Assembly: GCF_023241715.1 (NCBI RefSeq)
Contig: NZ_JALQCW010000013.1
Location: 62,001-126,000, forward strand
Origin: Pseudomonas morbosilactucae
GTDB taxonomy: Bacteria; Pseudomonadota; Gammaproteobacteria; Pseudomonadales; Pseudomonadaceae
Length of the DNA: 64,000 nucleotides
Direction: 5' to 3'
The notes beneath the pieces were generated by a model. The model was not told the DNA's origin and made no database searches. It was given only the letters and a program-made list of their open reading frames with translations. A program made the translations under genes and the position numbers. Within the stretch, counting starts at the first letter, position 1, and each line of letters opens with the position of its first letter. Positions 51,361-64,000 of the stretch are shown in pieces.

Positions 51361-51647
51361 TTAGTGGGCGTGACCGCAGTCAGGGCCATGCACGTGATCA
51401 TCGTCACCGGCGTCGGCCGGTTCCATTTCCAGTTGCAGACTGACCAGATTAGTCGCCAATGGGCGAAGCAGCAGGTTGGCGTATTCAGCGTCACCCTCTT
51501 CCACGTCCACGCCGATCAGCAGTTGGCCGCGGCGTCTTGCTGGATCCACAGTTCCTTGCCTTGCCACAGCACCGCCACGCGGGTGCAGGAGGTTTCCAGT
51601 TGAGTGCCGTCGGTGTCTTCAAGGATCAGCTGCAGGGAATCGCTCAT
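51361..51647 (-). pseudogene. small conserved gene between aruB and aruE, frameshifted
   Basis: From ATG 51647 the frame reads MSDSLQLILEDTDGTQLETS, then a tryptophan-rich stretch (VLWQGKELWIQQDAA), and then hits a stop after about 43 codons. The remainder ([20 protein letters not shown] and a histidine-rich end, [14 protein letters not shown]) lies in another frame to 51361. One extra C in the run at about 51527-51529 would join them into a protein of about 95 aa. P. aeruginosa has a gene of this size at the same place (PA0900). Function unknown; the His/Cys-rich end may bind metal. It may be an artefactual frameshift. Confidence 0.75.
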
Positions 51648-51710
51648 GTATTACGCTCTCATCTGGGGAAAAGGCGACGCGCCCGACTCACATGAGGCGG
51701 GCGCGGGCTT

Positions 51711-53057
51711 TCAATTGATCTGGAATGGATAAACCGCGCCCAGTTTAAGGATTTGCGTCAGTTCATCCAATGCCGTCCGGCACTCAAGCAGCAATTGCGG
51801 GTCCGCCAGATCGCTTTCGCTCAGACGGTCGCGGTAGTGCTTGTCGACCCATTGGGTCAGGGTGTCGTACAACGGCGCGGTCATGATAACCCCGGGGTTG
51901 ACCGCCGCCAGCTCGGTTTCGTTGAGAGCCACGCGCAGGCGCAGGCACGCCGGGCCACCGCCGTTCTGCATGCTCTGCTTGAGGTCGAACACCTTCACCT
52001 CGCGGATCAGGCCGCCGGAGCTGGTGAGGCTTTGCAGGTACTGCCAGACCCGCTCGTTGGCTCGGCACTCTTCCGGCACGATGAGCAACATCGAACCGTC
52101 GGCACGGGACAGCAACTGGCTGTTGAACAGGTAAGAACGCACCGCATCTTCCACCGTGACCTGGGCCCGTGGCACGCAGATCGCCTGGAAGTTGCCGCCA
52201 CGCTGGGCCAGCTTGCCCTGCAACTCGGCGAGCATGTGCTCGGTCTCGAGGAACGCGTCCTCGTGGTAGAACAGCACCTCGCCGTTGCCGACCGCGATCA
52301 CGTCGTTGTGGAACACACCCTGGTCGATCACCGAGGGGTTCTGCTGGGCGTACACCACGCCCTGCTCGCTCAGGCCATGCAGGCGTGCCACGGCTTGCGA
52401 GGCTTCCAGAGTCTGGCGGGCCGGGTACTTCTGCGGCGCCGGAAAACGGTTGTCGAAGGCGCTGCGGCCAAAGACAAAGAACTCGACACCGGCCTGGCCG
52501 TACTCACGGCAGAAGCGCGTGTGGTTGGCTGCACCTTCGTCACCGAACTGCGCCACCGCCGGCAAGGCCGCATGGTGGGCGAAGTGTTTCTGGTCAGCGA
52601 ACATCGCCCCCAGCACACGACTGGTGGTCGGGTGCTCGATGCTGCGGTGGTACTTGCAGTTCAGGTTGGCAGCGGTGAAATGTACCCGGCCATCGGCGGT
52701 GTCGGCACTCGGGCTGACGGTGGCGGCGTTGGCCACCCACATGCTCGATGCCGAGCAACTGGCCACCAGCAGGGGCATGGCCTGCTTGGCCGCCTGCTGG
52801 ATCACTTGGGCGTCGGTGCCGGCAAAACCCAGGTTGCGCAAGGCCGCCACATCTGGACGTTCCTGGGGTGCCAGGACGCCTTGCTGAAAGCCCATTTCCA
52901 TCAGCGCTTTCATTTTCGCCAGGCCTTGCAAGGCCGCTTCCCGAGGGTTTGACGACTGCTGGCTGTTGCTCTGGGACGCGACGTTGCCGTAGGACAGGCC
53001 GCCGTAGTTATGGGTCGGCCCCACTAGACCGTCGAAATTGACTTCATAGGATTTCAT
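51711..53057 (-). CDS. astB: N-succinylarginine dihydrolase
   Basis: A 448-aa enzyme (AstB/AruB) converting succinylarginine to succinylornithine, ammonia and CO2. It belongs to the amidinotransferase-fold family; the start [20 protein letters not shown] and the catalytic region [15 protein letters not shown] (with nucleophilic cysteine) are diagnostic. Histidine and glutamate of the triad lie in [16 protein letters not shown]. Good family length. Confidence 0.97.
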   Translation of the reverse strand: MKSYEVNFDGLVGPTHNYGGLSYGNVASQSNSQQSSNPREAALQGLAKMKALMEMGFQQGVLAPQERPDVAALRNLGFAGTDAQVIQQAAKQAMPLLVASCSASSMWVANAATVSPSADTADGRVHFTAANLNCKYHRSIEHPTTSRVLGAMFADQKHFAHHAALPAVAQFGDEGAANHTRFCREYGQAGVEFFVFGRSAFDNRFPAPQKYPARQTLEASQAVARLHGLSEQGVVYAQQNPSVIDQGVFHNDVIAVGNGEVLFYHEDAFLETEHMLAELQGKLAQRGGNFQAICVPRAQVTVEDAVRSYLFNSQLLSRADGSMLLIVPEECRANERVWQYLQSLTSSGGLIREVKVFDLKQSMQNGGGPACLRLRVALNETELAAVNPGVIMTAPLYDTLTQWVDKHYRDRLSESDLADPQLLLECRTALDELTQILKLGAVYPFQIN

Positions 53058-53125
53058 CAGCGAGGCTCCACGAATCTGTTGTTATAGGCATCGGTATCTA
53101 TACAGGGCGAGCGTATTGCACTCGT

Positions 53126-53144
53126 TCGCCGGCAAGCCGGCTCC
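53126..53144. repeat. REP-like palindrome between aruD and aruB
   Basis: TCGCCGGCAAGCCGGCTCC, the Pseudomonas REP-type core, shared with the element at 50285. It lies in the 141-bp aruB-aruD gap. Confidence 0.7.
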
Positions 53145-53167
53145 ACAGGAATCGGCTTACCGACAAA

Positions 53168-53184
53168 GAGGCCACAACGGCCTC
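53168..53184 (-). terminator. hairpin just after aruD
   Basis: GAGGCC (53168-53173) and GGCCTC (53179-53184) form a 6-bp stem around ACAAC, followed on the minus strand by TTTGTCGG. A weak terminator or attenuator within the aru operon. Confidence 0.45.
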
Positions 53185-53198
53185 CCCGCACACTCAAA

Positions 53199-55690
<2,492 letters not shown>

Positions 55691-55761
55691 GCTATCTCCT
55701 CAGACGGGCGCCGCTGGCGGCCCCCGCGAAACTCGCTACTTTCCAGGCATTAAAGCCGGCG

Positions 55762-56781
55762 TTAAACAGCCACCAGGCGCACGCTGGCACCCTCACCGAC
55801 ACCCAAGGCCTCGGCCGCCTGCAGGTCCAGGGTCACCGGTTTGCCCGGGGCGTAATCCAGCTCCAGCAGCACGGCGCGGTAATCCTGCAACTGGGCGTTG
55901 GAGACCAGGTACTGACGTCCGCCGCCTTTGGCCAGCTCGCCGATTTTCACCGGCACCACCCGGCTCTGGGCGATGGAGCGGATGCCGGAAACCCGTGCGT
56001 GCAGGGTCGGGCCACCGTCGAAAATGTCGATGTAATGATCGGTCTCGAAGCCTTCGCGCATCAGGATGTCGAAGGTGATCTGGGCCCGTGGGTGCACCTG
56101 GCCCATCGCCTCTTGGGCGGCGTCCGGCAGCAACGGTACGTAGATCGGGTAATGGGGCATCAATTCAGCGAGGAAGGTGCGGCTTTTCAGGCCACACAGG
56201 CGCTCGGCCTCGGCGTAGTTGAGGTCGAAGAAGTTGCGCCCGATGGCATCCCAGAATGGCGAATCACCGTGCTCGTCGCTGTAACCGACGATCTCGGTCA
56301 CCACCGAATCGGCGAAACGCTCGGGGTGGCTGGCAACGAACAGCAGGCGCCCGCGGGAGTTGAGCTCCGACCAAGGCGAACCCACCAGTTCCGGCACCAC
56401 GTAGAAGCTGGTCAGCAAGCTGTTGCCGGTCAGGTCATGGCACTGGGAAAGCACGTGAATCTTGTTATGAATCTTCAGCTCGCGGGAGGCGTGCACAAAG
56501 GTTTCATTGCGGAAGCTGTAGAACGGCTCGGAGTAGCCGGCCGAGGCAACGATGGCCGAACAGCCCACCAGCTTGCCGGCTTCGGTGTCTTCAAGGACGA
56601 AGAAGTAGCTCTCTTCACCGTTGAAGCTCACTTCGGCGGCGAAAGAGGCTTCGGACGCGGCAATCTTGTCGCTCAGGCGGCCGACATCATCCGGCAAGGA
56701 GGTGACACCAATCGGGCTGTCTGCAGCCAGACGCTGTACCTCGCCCAGATCAGCCATTTGCGCGGGGCGCATCACCAGCAT
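55762..56781 (-). CDS. aruF: arginine N-succinyltransferase, alpha subunit
   Basis: A 339-aa paralog of AruG with the same fold: MLVMRPAQMADLGEVQRLAA at the start and YSDEHGDSPFWDAIGRNFFD in the conserved block. The tandem pair aruF-aruG is typical of pseudomonads, whereas enterobacteria have one AstA. It lies 132 bp downstream of aruC. Confidence 0.96.
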   Translation of the reverse strand: MLVMRPAQMADLGEVQRLAADSPIGVTSLPDDVGRLSDKIAASEASFAAEVSFNGEESYFFVLEDTEAGKLVGCSAIVASAGYSEPFYSFRNETFVHASRELKIHNKIHVLSQCHDLTGNSLLTSFYVVPELVGSPWSELNSRGRLLFVASHPERFADSVVTEIVGYSDEHGDSPFWDAIGRNFFDLNYAEAERLCGLKSRTFLAELMPHYPIYVPLLPDAAQEAMGQVHPRAQITFDILMREGFETDHYIDIFDGGPTLHARVSGIRSIAQSRVVPVKIGELAKGGGRQYLVSNAQLQDYRAVLLELDYAPGKPVTLDLQAAEALGVGEGASVRLVAV

Positions 56782-56913
56782 GGTGTCACTCCTTACTTGA
56801 AACAGGTCGGAAAACGTCCGACTCAGGGAAAAAAATGCCGGGACAGCCCGGCACAGGAATGTGGCTCGACGCAGCCCGTTGAGGATCGGCGCCGAGCGGT
56901 GTTACGGCCTGAA

Positions 56914-58279
<1,366 letters not shown>

Positions 58280-58441
58280 AATAGCGTCGCAAAGGCGCAG
58301 TTTAAACTGCGCGCAGGCTCAGCGGCAGAGTGACCGGGCAATTCGCCCAAGCTAATTATCCAGGTAGTTAGCGGTATCACCGGTCCAGAAGTTGACCGTC
58401 AGGACGCCTTCGCCGGCACGCTGGCGCCAGCTAGAAGAAGA

Positions 58442-59431
58442 TCAGCCGCGCTCGGCAGGTACGGAGGAGAGTTCGAACGGGCTGCTGCTGCGCCGCTGGT
58501 TGCGGTCTTCCCGCGGGGTGGCGCCAAAGAAGTTGCGGTAGGCGCTGGAGAAATGGGGCCCTGAGGAGAAACCGCAGGACAGGCCGATCTGAATGATCGA
58601 CTTGCTGGTCTGCATCAACATCTGCCGCGCCTTGTTCAAGCGCAACTCCAGGTAATACTGGCTCGGCACACGATTGAGGTACTGCTTGAAGATCCGCTCC
58701 AACTGCCGGCGGGACACACAGACATGCTGGGCGATCTCGTCGGTGGTCAGCGGCTCTTCGATATTGGCTTCCATCAGCAGCACGGCCTGGGTCAGCTTCG
58801 GGTGGCTGGAACCCAGACGATTCTGCAACGGAATTCGCTGGCGCTCGCCGCCCTCGCGGATGCGCTCCACCACCAACTCTTCCGACACCGCGCCCGCCAG
58901 TTCCGCCCCATGATCCCGGGCCAGCACCGCCAGCAGCAGGTCCAGCACCGACATGCCGCCGCAGGCGGTCAGGCGATCCCGATCCCAGTCGAACAGATGG
59001 CTGGTGGCGATCACCTTGGGATAGCGCTCGGCAAAATCATCCTGCCAACGCCAATGCACCGCAGCGCGATAACCGTCCAGCAAGCCCAACTGCGCCAAGG
59101 GATAGACCCCGGCAGACAAACCACCGATCACACAGCCGGCGCGCACCAGTTGCTTGAGCGCACTGCTCAAGGCTGGCGCCAGGCTCGCTGGCGGCTCGTC
59201 GGCCAGCAGGAACAGCTTCTGACAACCTTCCAGCTTGCCGGCCCAAGGCTCACCCGGCAGCTGCCAAGCACCTTCGCCGGGCGCTTCGGCCTGCAGGAAA
59301 GACAACTCGTAGACCACGTCCGGATGCACCCGCTGAGCAACACGCAAGGCCTCCTCAGCCAGCGCCAGCGTCAAGGCTTTAGTGCTGGGCCAAATCAGGA
59401 AACCAATTCGATGGGCAGTCATGGCGGGCAA
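58442..59431 (-). CDS. argR: AraC-family arginine regulator ArgR
   Basis: A 329-aa regulator, exactly the length of P. aeruginosa ArgR. The N-terminal DJ-1/GATase-like domain (RIGFLIWPSTKALTLALAEE, CVIGGLSAGVYPLAQLG) senses the effector; the C-terminal AraC domain has two helix-turn-helix motifs (DEIAQHVCVSRRQLERIFKQ and IIQIGLSCGFSSGPHFSSAY). With arginine it activates aot and aru genes and represses biosynthesis. It lies between aotP and aruC, 104 bp below aotP. The frame stays open for 27 more codons past its stop codon. Confidence 0.97.
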   Translation of the reverse strand: MPAMTAHRIGFLIWPSTKALTLALAEEALRVAQRVHPDVVYELSFLQAEAPGEGAWQLPGEPWAGKLEGCQKLFLLADEPPASLAPALSSALKQLVRAGCVIGGLSAGVYPLAQLGLLDGYRAAVHWRWQDDFAERYPKVIATSHLFDWDRDRLTACGGMSVLDLLLAVLARDHGAELAGAVSEELVVERIREGGERQRIPLQNRLGSSHPKLTQAVLLMEANIEEPLTTDEIAQHVCVSRRQLERIFKQYLNRVPSQYYLELRLNKARQMLMQTSKSIIQIGLSCGFSSGPHFSSAYRNFFGATPREDRNQRRSSSPFELSSVPAERG

Positions 59432-59535
59432 TCCAAAACGAAAACAGTGTTAGAGGCCGAAAGCGGCAGCAACCAAATTAGACCATCGGCCGCGCGCTGC
59501 GCAGCATGACCTAATTTGGTGCATAACGGGAGCGA

Positions 59536-60300
59536 TTACTTGAGGCTACCGGAGAGGAATTGTTGCAAACGTTCCGACTGCGGATTGACCAGCACTTCAC
59601 GCGGGTTACCGCTCTCTTCCACCACGCCTTTGTGCAGGAATACCAGTTGATTGGAGACTTCCCGGGCGAAGCCCATTTCGTGAGTCACCACCACCATGGT
59701 CCGACCTTCCTGAGCCAGGGCCTGCATGACTTTCAGCACGTCACCTACCAGCTCAGGGTCGAGGGCCGAGGTCGGCTCGTCGAACAGCATGACTTCCGGC
59801 TCCATGGCCAGGGCCCGGGCAATCGCCACACGCTGCTGCTCACCACCGGACATGTGCCCCGGGTAAGCATCCTTGCGATGGGCCACGCCCACTTTGGCCA
59901 GGTAGTGCTCGGCCTTTTCACGGGCTTCGGCCTTGGGGACGCCGAGCACATGCACAGGCGCTTCCATGATGTTTTCCAGGGCGGTCATGTGCGACCACAG
60001 GTTGAAATGCTGGAACACCATCGACAGCCGCGAACGCATGCGCTGCAGTTGCTTCGGGTCGGCGGCCTTGAGCGCGCCGTCCTTGTTGGGCACCAGCTTG
60101 AGCTCTTCGTTGTTCAGCAGGATCTTGCCAGCATGGGGCTGCTCCAGCAGGTTGATGCAACGCAGAAAGGTACTTTTGCCGGAGCCACTGGAGCCGATGA
60201 TGCTGATTACATCGCCGGCGGCCGCTTTCAGGGACACGCCCTTGAGCACTTCGTGACTGCCATAGCGTTTATGCAGGTCTTGGACTTCAAGTTTGTACAT
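59536..60300 (-). CDS. aotP: arginine/ornithine ABC transporter ATP-binding protein AotP
   Basis: A 254-aa ABC ATPase. Walker A GSSGSGKSTFL, Q loop, signature MSGGEQQRVAIAR, Walker B VMLFDEPTSALDPELV and H switch in VVVTHEMGFA are all present. It matches HisP-type polar amino-acid importers. ATG 60300 (MYKLEVQDLHKRYGSHEVLK) is chosen over 60315. It energises AotJQM. Confidence 0.97.
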   Translation of the reverse strand: MYKLEVQDLHKRYGSHEVLKGVSLKAAAGDVISIIGSSGSGKSTFLRCINLLEQPHAGKILLNNEELKLVPNKDGALKAADPKQLQRMRSRLSMVFQHFNLWSHMTALENIMEAPVHVLGVPKAEAREKAEHYLAKVGVAHRKDAYPGHMSGGEQQRVAIARALAMEPEVMLFDEPTSALDPELVGDVLKVMQALAQEGRTMVVVTHEMGFAREVSNQLVFLHKGVVEESGNPREVLVNPQSERLQQFLSGSLK

Positions 60301-60328
60301 GCTGTCGGTTCTCACAAAAAGCGGTCAG

Positions 60329-61441
60329 TCAGTCGTTGAGCAAGCGCCCGTGACGCAGCGCTTCGCGCCCCGCCACCTTGGCCAGCCAGAAACCGGGTTG
60401 GGCGTAACGTAACCGTTCAACGGCAAACAACACGCCGCTGGTGCCAGCACACATAATGCTGACCCGATCGGATAAGGGATCAATCACTTCGAAAATCGGC
60501 TCGCCCTTCTCGACCCAGCTACCGGCCGGGCGCAGAAAGCTCACCACGCCAGGGTGGGGCGCGAACAACAGTTCAGTGCCCTCGAACGGCATCGCCTCAC
60601 AGGCTTCATTCGCCGGTGCAGGCCATTCGCCACGGATCAGGCCCTGCTCCGCCAGGAACGCCAGAATGCCTTCGGCATAGGCCTCGGCTTCAGCGCGACC
60701 GGTATCGGCCTGACCGCCCAGCTCCAGGGTAGTGGCCAGGCAAGCCAAGGGAATCTGCGCTTCCGGGAAGGCGCGTGACAAACGCAGCCAAGGCAATGAG
60801 CAGGCTTCGTCGAATGAACTGCCGCCCGAATCTTCCGCAAGCAAGCCCACCCGCACATTCAGGTGCGCAGCCAGGGAGCGCCATTGCGCCCAGTGCTGAG
60901 GCAAGGCGTACATGTGCAGCGCCGCTTCGGCGTCGCAGTGCAGGTCCAGCACCACATCGGCGGTACAGGCATGGCTCAGCAGCACGCGCTGCATGCCCTG
61001 CAACTGACTGGCCGCCGGTGGCAAGGCAGCCAGCACATCGCTCATGGCCTGACGGATCAGCCGGACATTGGCGTGCGGGTCATCGCCCAGGCGCCCTTCC
61101 AGCCGCTCGGCCACCGGTGCGCTCAACTCGACGAAATCCCGGTTGAAGTTCTTGCCGCTACCCGCTTCGAAACGCCCCTGATGATTGCCTTGGAGCAATT
61201 GCCCCAGGCCCAGGGGATTGGCCACCGGCACCAGCTCGATCACGCCGTTCAGCGCACCCTGGGTTTCCAGTTCCGCCAGGCGCTTTTTCAGCTCCCAGGC
61301 GGTGCGCATGCCCGGCAGCTCATCGGCGTGCAGGCTGGCCTGGATATAGGCCTTGCGCTCGCCGCTGCCAAAGCGGAATACCGAGATCTGCCGCTCGCTG
61401 CCCAGATGACTCCAGGGCAATGCATGGTCGATACGTTCCAT
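60329..61441 (-). CDS. aotO: AotO, succinylglutamate desuccinylase/aspartoacylase-family protein
   Basis: A 370-aa protein of the AstE/aspartoacylase zinc-hydrolase family. Motifs: QASLHADELPGMRTAW (H-x-D-E zinc ligands), ELVPVANPLGL, VVLDLHCDAEAALHMY (histidine and acidic residue) and CLATTLELGGQADTG. It is encoded inside the transporter operon in the same place as P. aeruginosa aotO, where it was found not to be required for uptake; its substrate is unknown. Gaps of 1 bp to aotM and 28 bp to aotP. Confidence 0.93.
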   Translation of the reverse strand: MERIDHALPWSHLGSERQISVFRFGSGERKAYIQASLHADELPGMRTAWELKKRLAELETQGALNGVIELVPVANPLGLGQLLQGNHQGRFEAGSGKNFNRDFVELSAPVAERLEGRLGDDPHANVRLIRQAMSDVLAALPPAASQLQGMQRVLLSHACTADVVLDLHCDAEAALHMYALPQHWAQWRSLAAHLNVRVGLLAEDSGGSSFDEACSLPWLRLSRAFPEAQIPLACLATTLELGGQADTGRAEAEAYAEGILAFLAEQGLIRGEWPAPANEACEAMPFEGTELLFAPHPGVVSFLRPAGSWVEKGEPIFEVIDPLSDRVSIMCAGTSGVLFAVERLRYAQPGFWLAKVAGREALRHGRLLND

Positions 61442-61442
61442 A

Positions 61443-62141
61443 TCAGTGCTTCCGCGGAGCCAGGTAGCCCAGCCAGCGACGCTCGGCCAGCTTGAACAGG
61501 CGCACCAGGATGAAGGTCAGGCACAGGTAGAACACGCCGGCGGTGATGTAGGCCTCGAACGGCAGGTAATACTGGGCGTTGACCGTGCGTGCGGCACCGG
61601 TGATGTCGATCAGGGTGACGATGGAGGCCAGGCTGGTGGTCTGCAGCATCATGATCACTTCGTTGCTGTACTGCGGCAGTGCGCGGCGCATGGCCGACGG
61701 CAGCAGAATCCGGCAGTACATCTTATAGCGCGACATGCCCATGGCCTTGGCGGCCTCGATTTCACCGTTCGGCGTGGCCCGCAGGCTGCCGGCGATGATT
61801 TCAGCGGTGTAGGCACTGGTGTTGATGGCAAAGGCCAGGCAGGCACAGAACGTGGCGCTGGACAGCCATGGCCAGAGGAAGCTTTCCCGCACGGCTTCGA
61901 ACTGGGCCAGACCGTAGTAGATCAGGAACAGTTGCACCAGCATCGGTGTGCCGCGGATCACGTAGGTGTAAAGCCAGGCACTCATGTTCACCACTGGCTG
62001 CTTGGACACCCGCATCAGCCCCAGGGGCAAGGCCGCCAGCAAGCCGAAGAACAGCGACAGGGCCAGCAGTTTCAGGGTGGTCAGCAGGCCGCTCAGGTAC
62101 AGCGGCAATGCTTCATAGATGACGTTGTAGTCGAAGATCAT
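61443..62141 (-). CDS. aotM: arginine/ornithine ABC transporter permease AotM
   Basis: A 232-aa polar amino-acid permease of the HisM type, with about five membrane helices and the EAA loop GEIEAAKAMGMSRYKMYCRI that docks with AotP. ATG overlaps the stop of aotQ by 4 nt, so the permeases are translationally coupled. Confidence 0.96.
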   Translation of the reverse strand: MIFDYNVIYEALPLYLSGLLTTLKLLALSLFFGLLAALPLGLMRVSKQPVVNMSAWLYTYVIRGTPMLVQLFLIYYGLAQFEAVRESFLWPWLSSATFCACLAFAINTSAYTAEIIAGSLRATPNGEIEAAKAMGMSRYKMYCRILLPSAMRRALPQYSNEVIMMLQTTSLASIVTLIDITGAARTVNAQYYLPFEAYITAGVFYLCLTFILVRLFKLAERRWLGYLAPRKH

Positions 62142-62827
62142 AGATCAGCCGCCCTTACGCCTACCGAGTAGCGCTTCTCAAGTTGACGCAGTGCCAGCAG
62201 GGAGACACTGGTAATCACCAGGTACATCGCCGCCACCGCGAGGAAGAAGGTAAAAGGTTCGCGGGTGGCATCAGCCGCCTGCTTGGCCTTGAACATCATG
62301 TCTTGCAGGCCCACCACCGAAATCAGCGCGGTGGCCTTGGTCAGCACCAGCCAGTTGTTGGTAAAGCCGGGAATCGCCAGGCGAATCATCTGCGGCACCA
62401 TCACCCGGAAGAACACCTGAAAACTGCTCATGCCGTACGCCACACCGGCTTCCGCCTGCCCCTTGGGGATCGCCATAAAGGCGCCACGGAAGGTTTCCGA
62501 CAGGTAGGCCCCGAAGATGAAGCCCAGGGTGCCGATGCCAGCCGCCAGTGGATTGAGGTCGATGTAGTCGTCATACCCCAGCAGCGGCGCCACGCGGTTG
62601 AGCAGGTCCTGGCCGCCGTAGAAAATCAGCAGGATCAGCACCAGATCGGGAATCCCGCGGATCACGGTGGAATACAGATCGCCCAGCCAGGCCAGCCAGC
62701 GGATCGGCGAGAGACGCAAGGCGACCCCGATCAGACCCAGAACAATGGCCAAGGCCATGGACGACAAGGCGAGCTGAAGCGTCAGCCAAGCGCCATCGAG
62801 GATGACAGCCCCGTAGCCTTTCAACAT
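62138..62827 (-). CDS. aotQ: arginine/ornithine ABC transporter permease AotQ
   Basis: A 229-aa HisQ-type permease with about five membrane helices and EAA-like loop GQAEAGVAYGMSSFQVFFRV. Pairs with AotM to form the membrane channel. It lies 91 bp downstream of aotJ. Confidence 0.96.
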   Translation of the reverse strand: MLKGYGAVILDGAWLTLQLALSSMALAIVLGLIGVALRLSPIRWLAWLGDLYSTVIRGIPDLVLILLIFYGGQDLLNRVAPLLGYDDYIDLNPLAAGIGTLGFIFGAYLSETFRGAFMAIPKGQAEAGVAYGMSSFQVFFRVMVPQMIRLAIPGFTNNWLVLTKATALISVVGLQDMMFKAKQAADATREPFTFFLAVAAMYLVITSVSLLALRQLEKRYSVGVRAADL

Positions 62828-62918
62828 GATTCAGGTCCTCGGAAATTGGGATGAAAAAATGGCGCAAACCTCAGAGATCCTGCTGCTTGCGCCATCTCGG
62901 ACTTGTTGCTGCGACGGT

Positions 62919-63695
62919 TTACTGGCCGTAAATGTCGAAGTCGAAGTACTTGTCCTGGATCTGCTTGTACTTGCCGTTCGCGCGAATGGCAGCAATGGCA
63001 CCGGTGATCTTGTCTTTCAGGGCATCGCCCTTGCGCACCGCGATACCTACGCCGTCGCCGAAGTACTTGACGTCGGTGAAGGCCGGGCCGACGAAGGCGA
63101 AGCCTTTGCCTGCGTCGGTTTTCAGGAAACCGTCATTCAACAGGGTAGCGTCTGCCACGGTGCCGTCGAGGCGACCCGCGGCCACGTCCAGGTAGATTTC
63201 ATTCTGCGAGCCGTAAGGCTTGATCTCGGCACCCAGCGGCGCCAGGACTTCGCGAGCGAAACGCTCGTGGATCGAACCGCGCTGCACGCCAATGTTCTTG
63301 CCCTTGAGCTCAGTCAGGCCGTCGCTGATCTGGGTACCGGACTTCATCACCAAGCGCGCTGGGGTGTTGTAGTACTTGCCGGTGAAGTCCACGGACTTCT
63401 TGCGGTCGTCGGTGATGGACATCGACGACAGGATGGCGTCGATCTTGCGCACCTTGAGGGCAGGGATCAGGCCGTCGAACTCTTGCTCGACCCACACACA
63501 CTTGACCTTCATCTCTTCGCACAGCGCGTTGCCGATGTCGTAGTCAAAACCAACAATGCTGCCGTCCGGCGCCTTCGAGGCAAACGGAGGGTAGGCCGCT
63601 TCGATACCAATTTTCAGAGGCTTTTCATCGGCAAACGTCGGCAGGGAAAGCACGGAGGACAGTGCCAGGGCGCCAAGAAGCACGAGTTTCTTCAT
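62919..63695 (-). CDS. aotJ: arginine/ornithine-binding periplasmic protein AotJ
   Basis: A 258-aa solute-binding protein of the SBP_bac_3 family. The signal peptide is [20 protein letters not shown] followed by [10 protein letters not shown]. The conserved blocks [33 protein letters not shown] and [20 protein letters not shown] identify lysine/arginine/ornithine-binding proteins. ATG 63695 follows GGAGTCCTAAG-type sequence (minus strand). First gene of the aot operon, behind an ArgR-type half-site. Confidence 0.97.
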   Translation of the reverse strand: MKKLVLLGALALSSVLSLPTFADEKPLKIGIEAAYPPFASKAPDGSIVGFDYDIGNALCEEMKVKCVWVEQEFDGLIPALKVRKIDAILSSMSITDDRKKSVDFTGKYYNTPARLVMKSGTQISDGLTELKGKNIGVQRGSIHERFAREVLAPLGAEIKPYGSQNEIYLDVAAGRLDGTVADATLLNDGFLKTDAGKGFAFVGPAFTDVKYFGDGVGIAVRKGDALKDKITGAIAAIRANGKYKQIQDKYFDFDIYGQ

Positions 63696-63864
63696 CTTAG
63701 GACTCCATCGGTAAAGGGCGAAAACGGCAGAGTGAGCGACAGCCCAATATGCGAATGGGTGGAAACTGATAGCGGTGCGGCGCACCTGAGGAAACCGGGG
63801 TGGGTTCAGTACAGGCAACGACCAGCGAGTGATCGGCATTCTAACGAGAGGCCGGAAGCCGATA

Positions 63865-63880
63865 TTTCTTCAATGCGACA
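63865..63880 (-). promoter_or_regulatory. ArgR half-site upstream of aotJ
   Basis: The minus strand reads TGTCGC-ATTGAAGA-AA, fitting TGTCGC-N8-AA. It is 170 bp before the aotJ start. A second, weaker TGTCGC (63737-63742) is closer but lacks the AA. I see nothing else definite in 63696-64000. Confidence 0.65.
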
Positions 63881-64000
63881 ACAAATTACAGAAGCATCGA
63901 GAAAGCCAGGCAAACGCATTGACAGCTCTTCAAGTTTATGCAAGAGCAAAAGACAGTGAACCGATCTATGCTGCAAATTGCGGGCCTATTATTGGCAAAG

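Overview
The window is a stretch of chromosome from a Pseudomonas of the P. fluorescens group. The evidence is the GC-rich codon use and a run of gene neighbourhoods I recognise from pseudomonads: oprH-phoP-phoQ, the complete aotJQMOP-argR-aruCFGDBE arginine cluster, alaS-lysC-rsmA-tRNA, amrZ, and flgBCDE-cheRV-flgAMNZ. I see no phage, insertion sequence, plasmid or CRISPR array. Most of the window is core genome, with a few accessory-looking patches.

Layout. 1-8.2 kb: an AraC-type regulator behind two palindromes, the PhoP/PhoQ/OprH Mg2+-responsive operon with four phased GTTCAG half-sites, a secreted dienelactone hydrolase, the phosphopantetheinyl transferase PcpS, and an RstAB-like two-component pair. 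8.2-11.9 kb: nrdA (class Ia ribonucleotide reductase large chain) behind a long structured leader with a perfect DnaA box; nrdB is not in the window. 12-20.2 kb: a giant alpha-2-macroglobulin-like protein coupled to the peptidoglycan synthase PbpC. 20.4-28.2 kb: flagellar hook/rod genes flgBCDE, chemotaxis genes cheR and cheV, and flgA, flgM, flgN and the c-di-GMP brake flgZ, with legible sigma-54 and sigma-28 promoters. 28.2-33.6 kb: an MFS transporter, a glutamine-synthetase-like gamma-glutamyl ligase, and a soluble histidine kinase with a receiver-TPR response regulator. 34.0-38.3 kb: three co-oriented, tightly packed genes of unknown function (alpha-helical repeat protein, PcfJ-like protein, DUF1266 protein), the best candidate for an undescribed system. 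38.4-40.5 kb: an AT-rich patch with a small cytochrome c, tRNA-Arg(CCT), two small membrane proteins behind an operator-like region, and a stand-alone phnN. 40.9-48.1 kb: amrZ, mgtE, a tRNA cluster (two identical Arg-ACG, Ser-GCT), rsmA/csrA, lysC, alaS. 48.2-50.3 kb: a frameshifted threonine aldolase gene and an FMN riboswitch driving a type II lumazine synthase (ribH2). 50.3-64 kb: the arginine succinyltransferase (AST) pathway with its regulator ArgR and the arginine/ornithine ABC transporter, all on the minus strand.

How the parts work together. AotJQMP import arginine/ornithine, AruF/AruG succinylate arginine, and AruB, AruC, AruD and AruE take it to glutamate plus succinate. ArgR half-sites (TGTCGC-N8-AA) lie before aotJ and aruC. 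PhoPQ and MgtE both concern Mg2+. AmrZ, RsmA, FlgZ and FlgM are post-transcriptional or motility switches that sit near the flagellar genes. Two genes (ltaE and the small gene between aruB and aruE) each carry an apparent one-base deletion in a C run, so local base-calling error should be excluded before calling them pseudogenes.
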